Shown here: positions 44,512-56,282 of the stretch, piece by piece
Numbering within the stretch: the first letter of the stretch is position 1
How the letters are laid out: every line of letters starts with the position of its first letter
Assembly (NCBI GenBank): GCA_947172415.1
Contig: OX359200.1
Location: 1,304,501 to 1,368,500, forward strand
Source of the DNA: Chondrosia reniformis
Taxonomy: Eukaryota; Porifera; Demospongiae; Chondrillida; Chondrillidae
Direction: 5' to 3'
DNA length: 64,000 nt
The notes under the pieces: generated by a model
Seen by the model: the letters and a program-made list of their open reading frames with translations, nothing else
Database searches by the model: none
Told to the model about the DNA's origin: nothing
Program-made: the position numbers and the translations under genes

Positions 44512-45337
44512 CTACAGAACAATACAACAAACTTACCTCTGTAGCCTATGATGACCAAAGTCTTAAGATAATACATCCCCCTCAGGAATTGCAGTGATGA
44601 TTTAGAGAGGAAGTGCCCTGAGTTTGAATTAGTATTAGCCATAGTGATTAGGGTTATTATCACCAATTTATACATTCTGTTACACTCCTATATAACTTAG
44701 CACCCATTCCTTTACAGATTTCCTAATCAGCCTCTTAAATGGGAATACATAGTTATATCACTGACTGATTAATGACTGATTGTATTAACTGATTTACTGA
44801 ATTTGTATGACATTGTGTATGTGTATATTCACTGGGTGCTTGGAAGAGTAGCTTTCAGGCTAAAGGCTTTACATATTGAAGTATCCCTGATAGTATATAT
44901 GAGTTGTGATGTAAGGATGTACCCCAGGGAGTAATACCACAGCTAATTCCAGTAAGACCAAAGAATATTACGTACAGTACATGTAATTCATTAAAATTCT
45001 TATTTGAGGAATACCAAAAAGTAAACATTCATGTAATGGTAGTGGACTAAGAATCAATAATTGACAAACCAAGCTACATATATAAGTAAAGGATGAAGAA
45101 ACATATGCCTAACTAGAGGACTTAGTACGTATTATGTGTATATCTTTGATCTTTAAAATTTTAATAACTAACATTCCAAATTCAAAATTAAATATACGTA
45201 TAAAGGAAATATTCGAACATAAAGGTATGATTTTAGCATATACCTTTCATATTATACTTAAATGTCCAAATTTTTATAAGTTTATGAGCTGCATTTACAT
45301 TCACTGCTGTATATGTACATGATGATATGTATGCATA

Positions 45338-46410
45338 TTAAAGGGACAGTTTCATTTCTGTAAACTTGAGAGAATAATAGTCACCACGAAAGGTTTGCCA
45401 GAAGACACCACTTTCTTCAACACTTCTACCAGTGTAATTTCCTCTGAGATACAGGCCATTTAAATTAACATAAGCACAGGAATTAAACCATCCTCCACCG
45501 AAGGTGTAGGTTGTGACACAACTAGAGTCTGCACGCTCATCATGATCAGCATCATAGGTACTAAACTGCTGTCCGTTATGATAACTCTCCAATCCAGTTG
45601 GATTATCACCAGCATCACCAGAGTATCCCGACACATGCAGTCTGTAGTAGTCACTAGCATCACTCAATGAGAAGCTGGAGTAGATGGCATATCTGGTTTC
45701 ATTCTCAAAATCTTCTAGATCAATCCTTAATTTAGTGCCTCCTTTAGCGAGACAGTATATCTTCTCAAGGCCCAACCAGTGTTCTCCTTCCAGGTCTCCA
45801 AACCCATTGACATAGTCAACTCAGCTCCTGTTGAAGTTCACTGATCCATCTTGACGTCTTTGGAAGACAATCCACTGTTCATCAGTACCCATTTGACAGT
45901 AAACATTCATTAGACTACTACATGAGTGTGGGTTAATAAGATACACTCCAGATGTATTCTTTCCTTTGTTGTATACATCTTTACAATCTCTGTATATATG
46001 CACACCTACGTATGTACATACAGTAATATTTGACAAATGTAAAAGTAAATTTTACTCAATTCCTTACGGTTATTTTCAGCAGTCTGTTTCACTTCCACCA
46101 ATTGAAGTGCAAGTTCCTTAATCTCAACCTTTAGTAACTGAATTTCAACACTTGCATTCTTTTCAACTGTCTGTTCAACTTCCATCAGTTGCTTTGCAAG
46201 TTCCTTAATCTCAACCTTTAACGATTGAATTGCTGTCTCTTCAGCACTTGGGGTGGTTTTATTAGAATCATTGGACTGAACTGCTTCCTCAGATCTGTTT
46301 ATCATTTCAGATATTCTAAGCGTCAATAAAGTAATCTGGAGAGCCATTATAACAAGCAAACTGATAATCAGCAAAACAAAGAAAGTTTTATTCCTTTTAC
46401 TCATGATCAT
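45338..46410 (-). pseudogene. FREP gene D, interrupted by one stop codon
   Basis: Exons 46410-46068 and 46005-45338 are complete, with good splice sites and the sister N-terminus MIMSKRNKTFFVLLI. A single TGG to TGA change (Trp to stop, 45821-45823) in the NRSWVDYVNGFG motif interrupts the fibrinogen domain; the rest stays open. The ligand-side loop DADHDERADSSCVTTY differs from other copies. It could be a recent pseudogene, a polymorphic null allele or a sequencing error. Confidence 0.85.
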
Positions 46411-46988
46411 TATTCAGTTGTTTATGCAGAGAAAATACTTTCCACAGCTGCTGTAAACCCAAATGGCCTGAGGATTGGTAATAGGGATTAATTCAGTAAG
46501 CTGCACGTCACGTATATACATAAGTATATATATATACTGCCAGACTTATATAAAGGCTTCTGTGTATGTATGTATATAATATATACACACTTAAGGTCAG
46601 CACATATGTATGTCTGCAATGAATAAACATGTACAGTTGTTGACTGTTTTTACCTGCAGGAAGTACGTATATATTATGCTTCATTTTCAGTATTATAACA
46701 AAACAACTAACACAAAATATAGAAATGTATAGAAAACATTCTTCACTTCCTTATGTTAGAGTTTATAGATGCAGACAAGTATATTAGTGCATGCAATCAA
46801 CAGTGAGACTACATAATATATTAAATAGGTACAGTGTGTATAGCTGTTGCCCAATCAAAAGGCTTCTGTATGTCATGGCAATATACTGTATTGTAATGTG
46901 GCATGCTCTATATAATTCATGTGTGCAAGATACACATATTAAAGAGAATAAAACATATACAGATGTTATTAGAAGTCACGGCCATCTT

Positions 46989-47773
46989 TCATTTCCGTCG
47001 TTGCACAACTACTGCATTAATGAGCTGAGCCTCTTCGATGGTCAGAGAATCATCCACCAGTTCACGGTTTGGGAATGTAGTCATTATTCTGTATTCCAAC
47101 GGTCCTTCTGGAGAAGATCTGACAATTGTTAAGGGCTGACCTCATATTTCAAATTCATGGACGGTTACAGCTAACATGCAGTAAATAGCTTGTATACATA
47201 AGGAATGCCTCACACTATTCTCCCCTGCCTTATTTAATTAAGACAAGTCTTTCACTAACAAAATACACTATAGAATTACTAGTACATACTTCTATATACG
47301 TAATTGTATTAATTATATGAAAACAGGTGGTGCAACACTGAACAGGAGGGGGAAGATGAGTGTCACATGTAACAATGTACGTACATCAGTGTCACATGAA
47401 AGTTGTTCACAAGAAGTAAGATTTCACAATGATGGTAACACCTACATACATAAAATCTCCTAATATATTTACAAATCATTAGTGAAACAGCTTTGTAGCA
47501 TAGACTACATTGTTATACAGCTATAACAGCTACATTAGCTGCAGCAGCTACATTATTATACAGCTAAATCTTTAGTAACATATCCTGGTAACACTGATGA
47601 AACAGTTTCACAATCTAACCACTGTAAGTTTGTACCTTCCAAGTCTGTGTCCCTCTCCAGAAAAGGCGACCATTTTTGGTTTTATTTTTTGATAAGGCTC
47701 ATTCCGGTGGTCCTCCAGATCAACACTTATTTCTCCATTCTTTGCAGAAGTACGCAACTCCAAAGGCATTTCA
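46989..47773 (-). pseudogene. NSFL1C: Truncated p47 copy 2
   Basis: Last UBX exon (47118-46989) and SEP exon (47773-47636) are intact. The first UBX exon and nearly all of the linker exon are deleted; only the GGTGGTGCAAC end of the linker remains at 47329. Without the N-terminal exons this cannot encode p47. Confidence 0.88.
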
Positions 47774-48599
47774 CTACAGAACAATACAACAAACCTACCT
47801 CTGTAGCCTATGATGGTCAAAGTCTCGGATGGTTAAGATAACACATTCCCCCTCAGGAATTGCAGTGCTGATTTAGAGAGGAAATGCCCTGAGTTTGAAT
47901 TAGTAATATTCTTTCTGAGGGACCTTATCACCATTTTATACATTCTGTTACGCTCCTATATACGTAACTTAGCACCCATTTTTTTTACAGATTTCCTAAT
48001 CAGCATCTTAAATGGGAACACATAGTTATATCACTGACTGATTACTGACTGACTGTATTAACTGATTTACTGATTGCGTATGACATTGTGTATGTGTATA
48101 TTCACTGGATGCCTGGAAGTATATAGGTATCCCTCATAGGTATGTGTTATGAGGTAAGAATGTGCCCCAGGGATTAATATGTACCACAGCTATAATTCAG
48201 TTACAGCATTAAAAGAATTATTTCTAAATTTGGTAATGAAAGATACAAAAGTCCTGACAAGTAGTGGAAATACATACAGTAGTAAGACCAAAGAATATTA
48301 TGTACATGCAATTCATTATTTGATAAGTATATATAGAAACATATGCCTAACTAGACTTTGTATTACGTATGTGTACGTATATCTTTGATCTTCAAAAATC
48401 TAATAATTAACATTCAAAATTTAAATATGTACTACAGGAAATGTACTGAAACACAAAGCTATGATTTTAGCACATGCATACTTTTCATATTATACATTAA
48501 ATAAATGTCAATTTTATAAGTCAATATTAGTATATTTGATCACTGCTGTATACATGGTAAGTAATCTGATCAAAATTAACATCTATGTTTTTAAAAAGG

Positions 48600-48785
48600 A
48601 TAGTTTGATTTCTACAAATTTCAAAGAATATGCAAAACCACGAAAGCTCCGGCCTTCAGAAGACACCAGCTTCAGGATGATATCCAGTGTGATCACCTCT
48701 GAGATACAGGCCATTCATAAGCACAATCTGAAAACCAGCATCCATCAATGCTCTAATCTTCTGCACAATTTATGAGATGAAAGCT
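48600..48785 (-). pseudogene. FREP 3' fragment
   Basis: Minus-strand remnant of the end of a fibrinogen exon (GATACCAGCTTCAGGATGAT-type sequence on the + strand) with deletions. Confidence 0.8.
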
Positions 48786-48852
48786 CCTTCGGAAAACACC
48801 AGCTTCAGATGATGTTGTAATTACCTACATACGTACATATTATGATTTTAAT

Positions 48853-49100
48853 TAGCATGAAAAATCTAAGATACCATTTTTCGAACTACATGCTATATGC
48901 CTATTCTGTAAAAAGAGCCTATAGGGGAACTAAACCTGAAGAGAGCTTTGGATGAAGATACAGGAGTCTTTTCTTCCTTCTTTTCCCTTCTTTCATCTTC
49001 TTCTCCACTGGGTCAGACAGCCGTTTCTGGGAATTCCACCCTTCATCAGTGATCCTGGGAGTCTGTCTTTTTCTTTATCTTGATCTTCTGTGAATCCTTG
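48853..49100. mobile_element. Family B element, copy B5
   Basis: Complete copy in + orientation from ATGAAAAATCTAAGATACCA to TCTTCTGTGAATCCTTGG, flanked by CATG. On the minus strand, 49064-49007, CTGATGA, the GGG/CCC stem and GAAAC are intact; the palindrome has one change (CGGCTGTC). Confidence 0.85.
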
Positions 49101-49221
49101 GCATGTACTTTATTACAATTTATGATCAATTTCAAAAGTTATATATGTTCATATACACTGTTGCATACATGCTGTCCAATCTATGTTGTGGACATGACAT
49201 TAATAATTGTAGAACTATTTT

Positions 49222-49366
49222 AAGGGACAGTTTCATTTCTGTAAATTTGAGAGAATATAATAGTCACCACGAAAGGTTTCCCAGAAGACACCACTTTCCT
49301 GAATACTTCTACCCCTGTAATCTCCTCTCAGATACAGGGTATTCAGATTAACAATAGTTAGTGGGA
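49222..49366 (-). pseudogene. FREP 3' fragment
   Basis: End of a fibrinogen exon on the minus strand (stop side GGGACAGTTTCATTTCTG), cut at ATTCAGATTAAC. The remaining part of the gene is absent. Confidence 0.85.
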
Positions 49367-49424
49367 GTTAAGGGATTCCCACTTCATAGTGGGACTCCCC
49401 CAGGATGAACCTTGACCAGGGTCT

Positions 49425-49684
49425 GATAATACATCAGTTCTGGAAAAGATTCAATTTTCACTCTTCCTGTTTTCTGTTTCCAATGAGGATTGCACAAGAA
49501 GTCACATGATACATCACATGACAGGTCATATAACAAGTCATGTGACAGAAAGTATAAAAGAAGACACCTGGAGCCACCCATCAGTTCACTGAAGAAGACC
49601 CTAGCTCAGGGTCGAAAGGTCTGAAGAAGTAGAAGAAGAAGATAATAAACCAACTCACGTCTCTAGACGCTCACAAGACTCAAG
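49425..49684 (+). mobile_element. Hammerhead-like element at the 5' end of FREP gene E
   Basis: Same block as 40488-40742: palindromic CACATGAC/GTCATGTG words, TATAAAAG (49553-49560), CTGAAGA (49589-49595), a perfect GACCCT/AGGGTC stem and GAAA (49614-49617). One extra A lies between the core and the stem. Confidence 0.7.
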
Positions 49685-50700
49685 ATGAACCAATTCAAAG
49701 ATATCAGTTTGCTTGTTATAATGGCTCTCCAGATTACTTTATTGATGCTTAGAATATCTGAAATGATAAACAGATCTGAGGAGGCAGTTCAGTCCAATGA
49801 TTCTAATAAAACCACCCCAACTGCTGAAGAGACAGCAATTCAATCGTTAAAGGTTGAGATTAAGGAACTTGAAAAGCAACTGATGAAAGTTGAAAAGAAT
49901 GCAAGTGTTGAAATTCAGTTACTAAAGGTTGAGATTAAGGAACTTGCACTTCAATTGGTGGAAGTGAAACAGACTGCTGAAAATAACCGTAAGGAATTGA
50001 GTAAAATTTACTTTTTACATTTATCAAATATTATATGTACCTATATGTAGATATATACAAAGATTGTAAAGATGCATACAACAAAGGAAAGAATACATCT
50101 GGAGTGTATCTTATTAACCCACACTCATGTAGTAGTCTAATGAATGTTTACTGTCAAATGAGTGCTGATGAACAGTGGATTGTCTTCCAAAGACGTCAAG
50201 ATGGATCAGTGAACTTCAACAGGAGCTGGGTTGACTATGTCAATGGGTTTGGAGAGCTGGAAGGAGAACACTGGTTGGGTCTTGAAAAGATATACTGCGT
50301 CACTAAAGGAGGAGCTAAATTGAGGATTGATCTAGAAGATTTTGAGAATGAAACCAGATATGCTGTCTACTCCAACTTCTCATTGAGCGATACTAGTGAC
50401 TACTACAGACTGCATGTGTCAGGATACTCTGGTGATGCTGGGGAAAGCCTATATCCTTACCAAAATGGATATCCATTTAGTACCTATGATGCTGATCATG
50501 ATACTACAGGAATAAATTGTGCAAAAGATCAGAGCATTGGTGGAGGGTGGTTATCCAATTGTGCTTATGTTAATCTGAATGGCCTGTATCTGAGAGGAGA
50601 TTACACTGGTAGAAGTGTTGCAGAAAGTGGAGTCTTCTGGGAAACCTTTCACGGTGACTATTATTCTCTCAAATTTACAGAAATGAAACTGTCCCTTTAA
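49685..50700 (+). CDS. FREP gene E: membrane-anchored coiled-coil fibrinogen-domain protein
   Basis: Exons 49685-49988 and 50051-50700 (phase 1), 317 residues. Chimeric N-terminus MNQFKD joined to the signal anchor ISLLVIMALQITLLMLRI; coiled coil; fibrinogen domain with NPHSCSSLMNVYC, WIVFQRRQDGSVNF, GEHWLGLEKIYCV and the calcium-site-like STYDADHDTTGINCAKD. Ends GVFWETFHGDYYSLKF. Shares its start and upstream element with gene C, so both descend from one fused ancestor. Confidence 0.9.
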
Positions 50701-50875
50701 ATATTTATACAATGTCATGTCCAACCTAGATTGGACTATATATGTACTACTTACTTGCAACAGTGAATGTGAAAGTATATATATAATTTATAAAAACACA
50801 AGATCCAAATTTTCATATGACATTAGAAACTTCCTGAACAGCCAGGTTTCCAAGGGTGTCAATTGCAAGTATATC

Positions 50876-51168
50876 TACGGTAGGCGTCAAAAAATAGTAA
50901 ACGTTTCGTTTCGTTTATACGGCGTTTTGTTCCTACGAAAACTGTGTGAATACGATGCAAAACGATCGATCGTCTTTGAAAAACGATCATCTGTACTTTC
51001 TAGAGCATGCGGAACGGTCCTGCGTAGGAACGCATGCATGTGAGAAACGCTTCGTGTTAATTATAGTCCAATTGTCCAAGTATTTCACAAGTAAGCTAAA
51101 CAAGTATTAACGTGTTTAACAGTAATTTACAAGTTACGTCGGAACGCACGATGATCGATGTGCTAATA
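50876..51168. mobile_element. Unclassified insertion downstream of FREP gene E
   Basis: Comparison with 41928-41945 (GCAAGTATATCTAGATTAAT) shows about 290 bp inserted at this site. It contains CGTTTCGTTTCGTTTATACG and is richer in CpG than its surroundings. Internal complementary words exist, but no clear terminal repeats were found. Confidence 0.55.
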
Positions 51169-51511
51169 GAATAATTTCACGGGTTTTAAATTTTATTTAA
51201 CAGCCCTCTTTCCGAATTGTATACATTCATGCCTTCCGAAACCAGATATTTGATCCTGTGAAACTTACATATAGTCAGGTTTCAAAAGGTATGAAAGTAT
51301 GTATAAAACTCGGAAAGGGGGCTGTTAAAATTTGAAACCCATGAAATTAATCTATTAGTATATATTTGAGCACCCTTTGAAACCTGGCTGTTCAAGAAGT
51401 TTCAAATAGGTTTCATGCCATATGAAACCTGAAATTTGATCCTGTGATTATGTTTGAGTTTATAGTTGCAAACAAGTATATTAGTGCATGCGATAACTAC
51501 ATAATATACAG

Positions 51512-51796
51512 AGGTGTAGGAACACATTCAGAAGTGGGGGTGCTGTCCTGACGTATTTTGTGTTGCGCAATGATGTCATGATGTCATAATAAAATGGAAG
51601 GAAGATGCGCTGCGTGAGACAAATCGTAATAGTTAGACTGTTCTTCACACCAGAGGCTTACTTACTGTCCTCTCTGTAGTAGCAGAGATGATTATGTGAG
51701 GTTGTTTTAGCTGGCCTAACAATATTTTTACCTTGTTCCCAGAAAAGTGGGGGTGCTATAGCACCTCTAGCCCCCCCTGGTTCCGACGCCTATGAT
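51512..51796. mobile_element. MITE-like element (hAT-type termini)
   Basis: Left CAGAGGTGTAGGAAC, right complement GTTCCGACGCCTATG, about 15-bp inverted ends, with two internal GTGGGGGTGCT words. The matching empty site is seen at 46807 and 56101 (ACATAATATATTAAAT). Confidence 0.75.
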
Positions 51797-51960
51797 ATAT
51801 TAAATATACATACGTATAGCTGTTGCCCAATCAAAAGGCTTCTGTATACTGTGGCCATATACTGCAATGTCATGTGACATGCTCTATTTCATATGTGTAA
51901 GATACACATATTAAAGAGAATGAAACATATACAGATGTTATTAGAAGTCACGGCCATCTT

Positions 51961-53167
51961 TCATTTCCGTCGTTGCACAACTACTGCATTAATGAGCTGA
52001 GCCTCTTCGATGGTCAGAGAATCATCCACCAGTTCACGGTTTGGGAATGTAGTCATTAATCTGTATTCAAACGGTCCTTCTGGAGAAGATCTGACAATTG
52101 TTAAGGGCTGACCTCATATTTCAAATTCATGGACGGTTACAGCTAACATGTAGTAAATAGCTTGTATAGGGTAAAGCGGGGTAAAACGGTACACTTGCAT
52201 TCAACCAACTCTTACGAAGCAAGGAATAAATCGAACAACTTCATATCGCAGGACACTTAGGTATAACTTTCAGCGAATACATGCATGCAAAACTCTTGGG
52301 TTAACTGCGCACCATCACAAAAATACAGCGCAATAATCATTACTGAATAACTTGTAGCACATGCTAAAATTTCGCCGCAACCAACACGAGACATTTCATT
52401 ATATCTTGGAAGCCATGCCAGGAACCGAGATCATTAGGTTATGCGAAGACTGTTTGATCTGTGAAGACCCTTAATTCATGCTGAGATGTACTCTAAATCC
52501 AACTGTTTCCTTGTGTTCCGTTTTACCCCACCCGCCATTTTGACCGGAAATAACATCGTGTATACGAGATGAAGCCTGGTACTCGTAGCAGCGAACGGAC
52601 AAGATTGATTGAATAATACCTCTAGTATTGTACAGAAATTCAAACCCCTGGGTATCATGACTTGTTTGCGGTGCGGTGTCAAAATTGCAATCGTGAATTG
52701 TGTTCCGTTTTTCCCCGCTTTACCCTACATAAGGAATGCCTCATACTATTCTCCCCTGCCTTACTTAATGTTACAAGTCTTTCACTAACAAGGTACACTA
52801 TAGAATTACTAGTACATACTTCTATATACGTAATTGTATTAATTATATATCACAAAGGGGGAGGGGCAATATAAGGGTCAATATAATACAAATTTGAGGG
52901 AGCAAACTAGTTTTGTATGCTTGCTATTATAAATTGGCTATAGAATAAGGATTTTTTCTAACTGCGTTGAACTTTTATTTTGAAAGGATCATCTTTCAAC
53001 TTTTAGAGCGACTAATGATGCAAAACTGTATCTTTAGATGCTCTAAAAGTCAAAAGATGATCCTTTCAAAAGACATAAATTGAAATTCATATGCTAAGAA
53101 TGGATACTGGTGAATGAATCTCTTAATATCTCCAACAGTGTGAGTATGATTGAACTTGCCAACCAAC
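51961..53167 (-). pseudogene. NSFL1C: Truncated p47 copy 3 (UBX exons only)
   Basis: Last UBX exon (52090-51961) and first UBX exon (53167-53108) are intact. Sequence then breaks at about 53205 into FREP-upstream-like DNA. The intron is interrupted by a 560-bp element. Confidence 0.88.
52169..52728. mobile_element. TA-flanked inverted-repeat element in p47 copy 3
   Basis: Left GGGTAAAGCGGGGTAAAACG, right CCGTTTTTCCCCGCTTTACC; 21-bp inverted ends. Empty sites in the sister copies (GCTTGTATACATAAGGAATG at 47191 and 56482) show a TA duplication, as for Tc1/mariner/pogo-type transposition. No transposase inside. Confidence 0.85.
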
Positions 53168-53312
53168 CTGCAAACAGGAAGAGAACCACAGAAAGTAAAC
53201 CAACCAGCTGTAAATCCAAATGACCTGAGGATTAGTAATAGGGATTAATATACTGTATACTGCCAGACTTATAAAGGCTTCTGTGTATGTATACATATAT
53301 AATATACATACA

Positions 53313-54077
53313 CTTTATGTCAGAAAGAATTGCATTTCAGACATTGAAGAAGTGCTTCATTTGCAGCAACTGGAGAATCTAAGAAATTTGTGGATAAATG
53401 AAAATCCCATTGCAATGGTGTCTGGATACAGAAATTATATTATCAAAGCACTCCCACAACTGACCAGGCTGGACAATAAAGGTCTGGTCTGCATAGCCAG
53501 ACCACTTACCTATTAATATGCATGTTGGCCTCCATTTTATGAGTTCTGTATTATATAGATGTGACTGATAGTGAAAGAGGAGCTGTTGCAGATTTGACAT
53601 TGAATGAAATTCTTTCTTCAAATCCAATTGAAAAGGATAAGACTAGCAAAGATCTTAATAGAACTGTATCTGAAAAGCAGAGAGTAAGGAATGTACCAGT
53701 TATGTGTGTACTGTACAAATATGTAGCTTCAGTGTATTAAATGAATTTCAGTTTAACTGGCTAAATTAAGTCGCAACAAAGCAATTTGTAGCATTGAATT
53801 TAACCTAATAGTAATACTTCTAGCCTCCCTCCTCCAGAGTGGTAATGTAGGATGGATAATATACACACATATTTACATAAGTGTCTTGTTAAAGCATTTT
53901 TAAGTAGCCTAATTCACAGATCAATGTTGAATAATTTTGCATTCAAAAGTCATTTTTTCCGTTGCACAGGTCTCAGCTCCTGTTTGTGATGCTGTTTTGA
54001 AATTGCTTCCAGTTCTGGACACAGAGAGTCTGCTGCACATTAAGAACACTATTGAAGAGTTATTAAGTCAAAACTGA
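53313..54077 (+). pseudogene. CFAP410: CFAP410 3' partial copy
   Basis: Exon 4 from its middle (53313-53481), exon 5 (53559-53683) and exon 6 (53970-54077), all in frame, with D to N in LTLNEIL and E to V in NRTVSEK. The first half of the gene is missing. It is the right-hand half of the tandem duplication that left the complete gene at 36572. Confidence 0.9.
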
Positions 54078-54674
54078 GTGTTTGTGCATGTTAACCTTTT
54101 CCTCTGATGTGCTATTGACTGTATTGTGTATGTATGTATATTGAGGTATCCCTCATAGGTACGTATATGTATTACGAGGTAAGGATGTGCCCCAGGGAGT
54201 AATACCACAGCTAATTTACAGTACTTAAACAATTATTCTAAATTTGGTAATGAAAGATACAGAAGTCCTAAGTGGAAGTGGAAATACATACAATTAGTAC
54301 ATGCAATTCATTAAAATTCATTATTTGAGGAATGCCAATAAGTAAACATTCAAGTAATGATGGTATAATAATAATAATTAAAACTGTACGTATGATTAGT
54401 AAATGATGAAGGAACATACACCTAACTAGACTTTGTATTACGTATGTGTATATCTTTGATCTTTAAAAACGTAATAACTAACATTCCAAATTCAAAATTA
54501 AATATGTACTACAGGAAATGTACTGAGAAAACAAAGCTATGATTTTTAGCACATACTCTTCATAAATGTCAAATATTTATAAGTTTATGAGCTGCATTTA
54601 CATTTATTCACTGCTGTATATATACATACATGGTTAGTAATCCAATCAAAGTTGTGGACATGTACCTATGTATT

Positions 54675-55726
54675 TTAAAAGGATAGTTTCATTTCTGTAA
54701 ATTTAAGAGAATAGTAGCTACCATGAAAGCTCCTCCAGTGGATACCAGCTTCAGGATGATATCCAGTGTAATTACCTCTGAGATACAGGCCATTCAGATT
54801 AACAAAAGCACAATTGGAAAACCACCCTCCACCAATGCTCTGATCTTTTGCACAATTTATTCCTGTAGTATCATGATCAGCATCATAGGTACTAAATGGA
54901 TGTCCATTTTGGTAAGGATATAGGCTTTCCCCAGCATCACCAGAGTATCCTGACACATGCAGTCTGTAGTAGTCACTAGCATCGCTCAATGAGAAGTTGG
55001 AGTAGACAGCATATCTGGTTTCATTCTCAAAATCTTCTAGATCAATCCTCAATTTAGCTCCTCCTTTAGTGACGCAGTATATCTTTTCAAGACCCAACCA
55101 GTGTTCTCCTTCCAGCTCTCCAAACCCATTGACATAGTCAACCCAGCTCCTGTTGAAGTTCACTGATCCATCTTGACGTCTTTGGAAGACAATCCACTGT
55201 TCATCAGCACTCATTTGACAGTAAACATTCATTAGACTACTACATGAGTGTGGGTTAATAAGATACACTCCAGATGTATTCTTTCCTTTGTTGTATGCAT
55301 CTTTACAATCTTTGTATATATCTACATATAGGTACATATAATATTTGATAAATGTAAAAAGTAAATTTTACTCAATTCCTTACGGTTATTTTCAGCAGTC
55401 TGTTTCACTTCCACCAATTGAAGTGCAAGTTCCTTAATCTCAACCTTTAGTAACTGAATTTCAACACTTGCATTCTTTTCAACTGTCTGTTCAACTTCCA
55501 TCAGTTGCTTTGCAAGTTCCTTAATCTCAACCTTTAACGATTGAATTGTTGTCTCTTCAGCACTTGGGGTGGTTTTATTAGAATCATTGGACTGAACTGC
55601 CTCCTCAGATCTGTTTATCATTTCAGATATTCTAAGCATCAATAAAGTAATCTGGAGAGCCATTATAACAATCAAACTGATAATCAGCAAAACAAAGAAA
55701 GTTTTATTCCTTTTACTCATGATCAT
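54675..55726 (-). CDS. FREP gene F: membrane-anchored coiled-coil fibrinogen-domain protein
   Basis: Exons 55726-55384 and 55321-54675 (phase 1), 329 residues. N-terminus MIMSKRNKTFFVLLI then signal anchor IVMALQITLLMLRI; long coiled coil (LMEVEQTVEKNASVEIQLL); complete fibrinogen domain with DGSVNFNRSWVDYVNGFG, the STYDADHDTTGINCAKD loop and NLNGLYLRGNYTG. The tail is GIHWRSFHGSYYSLKF, different from the GVFWETF type of C-E. This is probably the ancestral arrangement: minus strand, between CFAP410 and p47. Confidence 0.92.
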
Positions 55727-56282
55727 TATTCAGTTGTTTCATGCAGAGAAAATACTTTCCATGGCCTGAGGATTGGTAATAGGGATTAATTCAGTAAGCT
55801 GCACGTCACGTATATACATACGTATATATATATACTGCCAGACTTATATAAAGGCTTCTGTGTATGTATGTATATAATATATACACACTTAAGGTCAGCA
55901 CATATGTATGTCTGCAATGAATAAACATGTACAGTTGTTGACTGTTTTTACATGCAGGAAATATATATTATGCTTCACTTTCAGTATTGTAACAAAACAA
56001 CTAACACAAAATATAGAAATGTATAGAAAACATTCTTCACTTCCTTATGTTAGAGTTTATAGTTGCAGACAAGTATATTAGTGCATGCAATCAACAGTGA
56101 GACTACATAATATATTAAATAGGTACAGTGTGTATAGCTGTTGCCCAATCAAAAGGCTTCTGTATGTCATGGCAATATACTGTATTGTAATGTGGCATGC
56201 TCTATATAATTCATGTGTGCAAGATACACATATTAAAGAGAATGAAACATATACAGATGTTATTAGAAGTCACGGCCATCTT

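Noticed and set aside
46791..47132. 113-codon plus-strand ORF repeated at 56085
   Set aside because: Antisense of the p47 last UBX exon and flank; the minus-strand frame matches p47.
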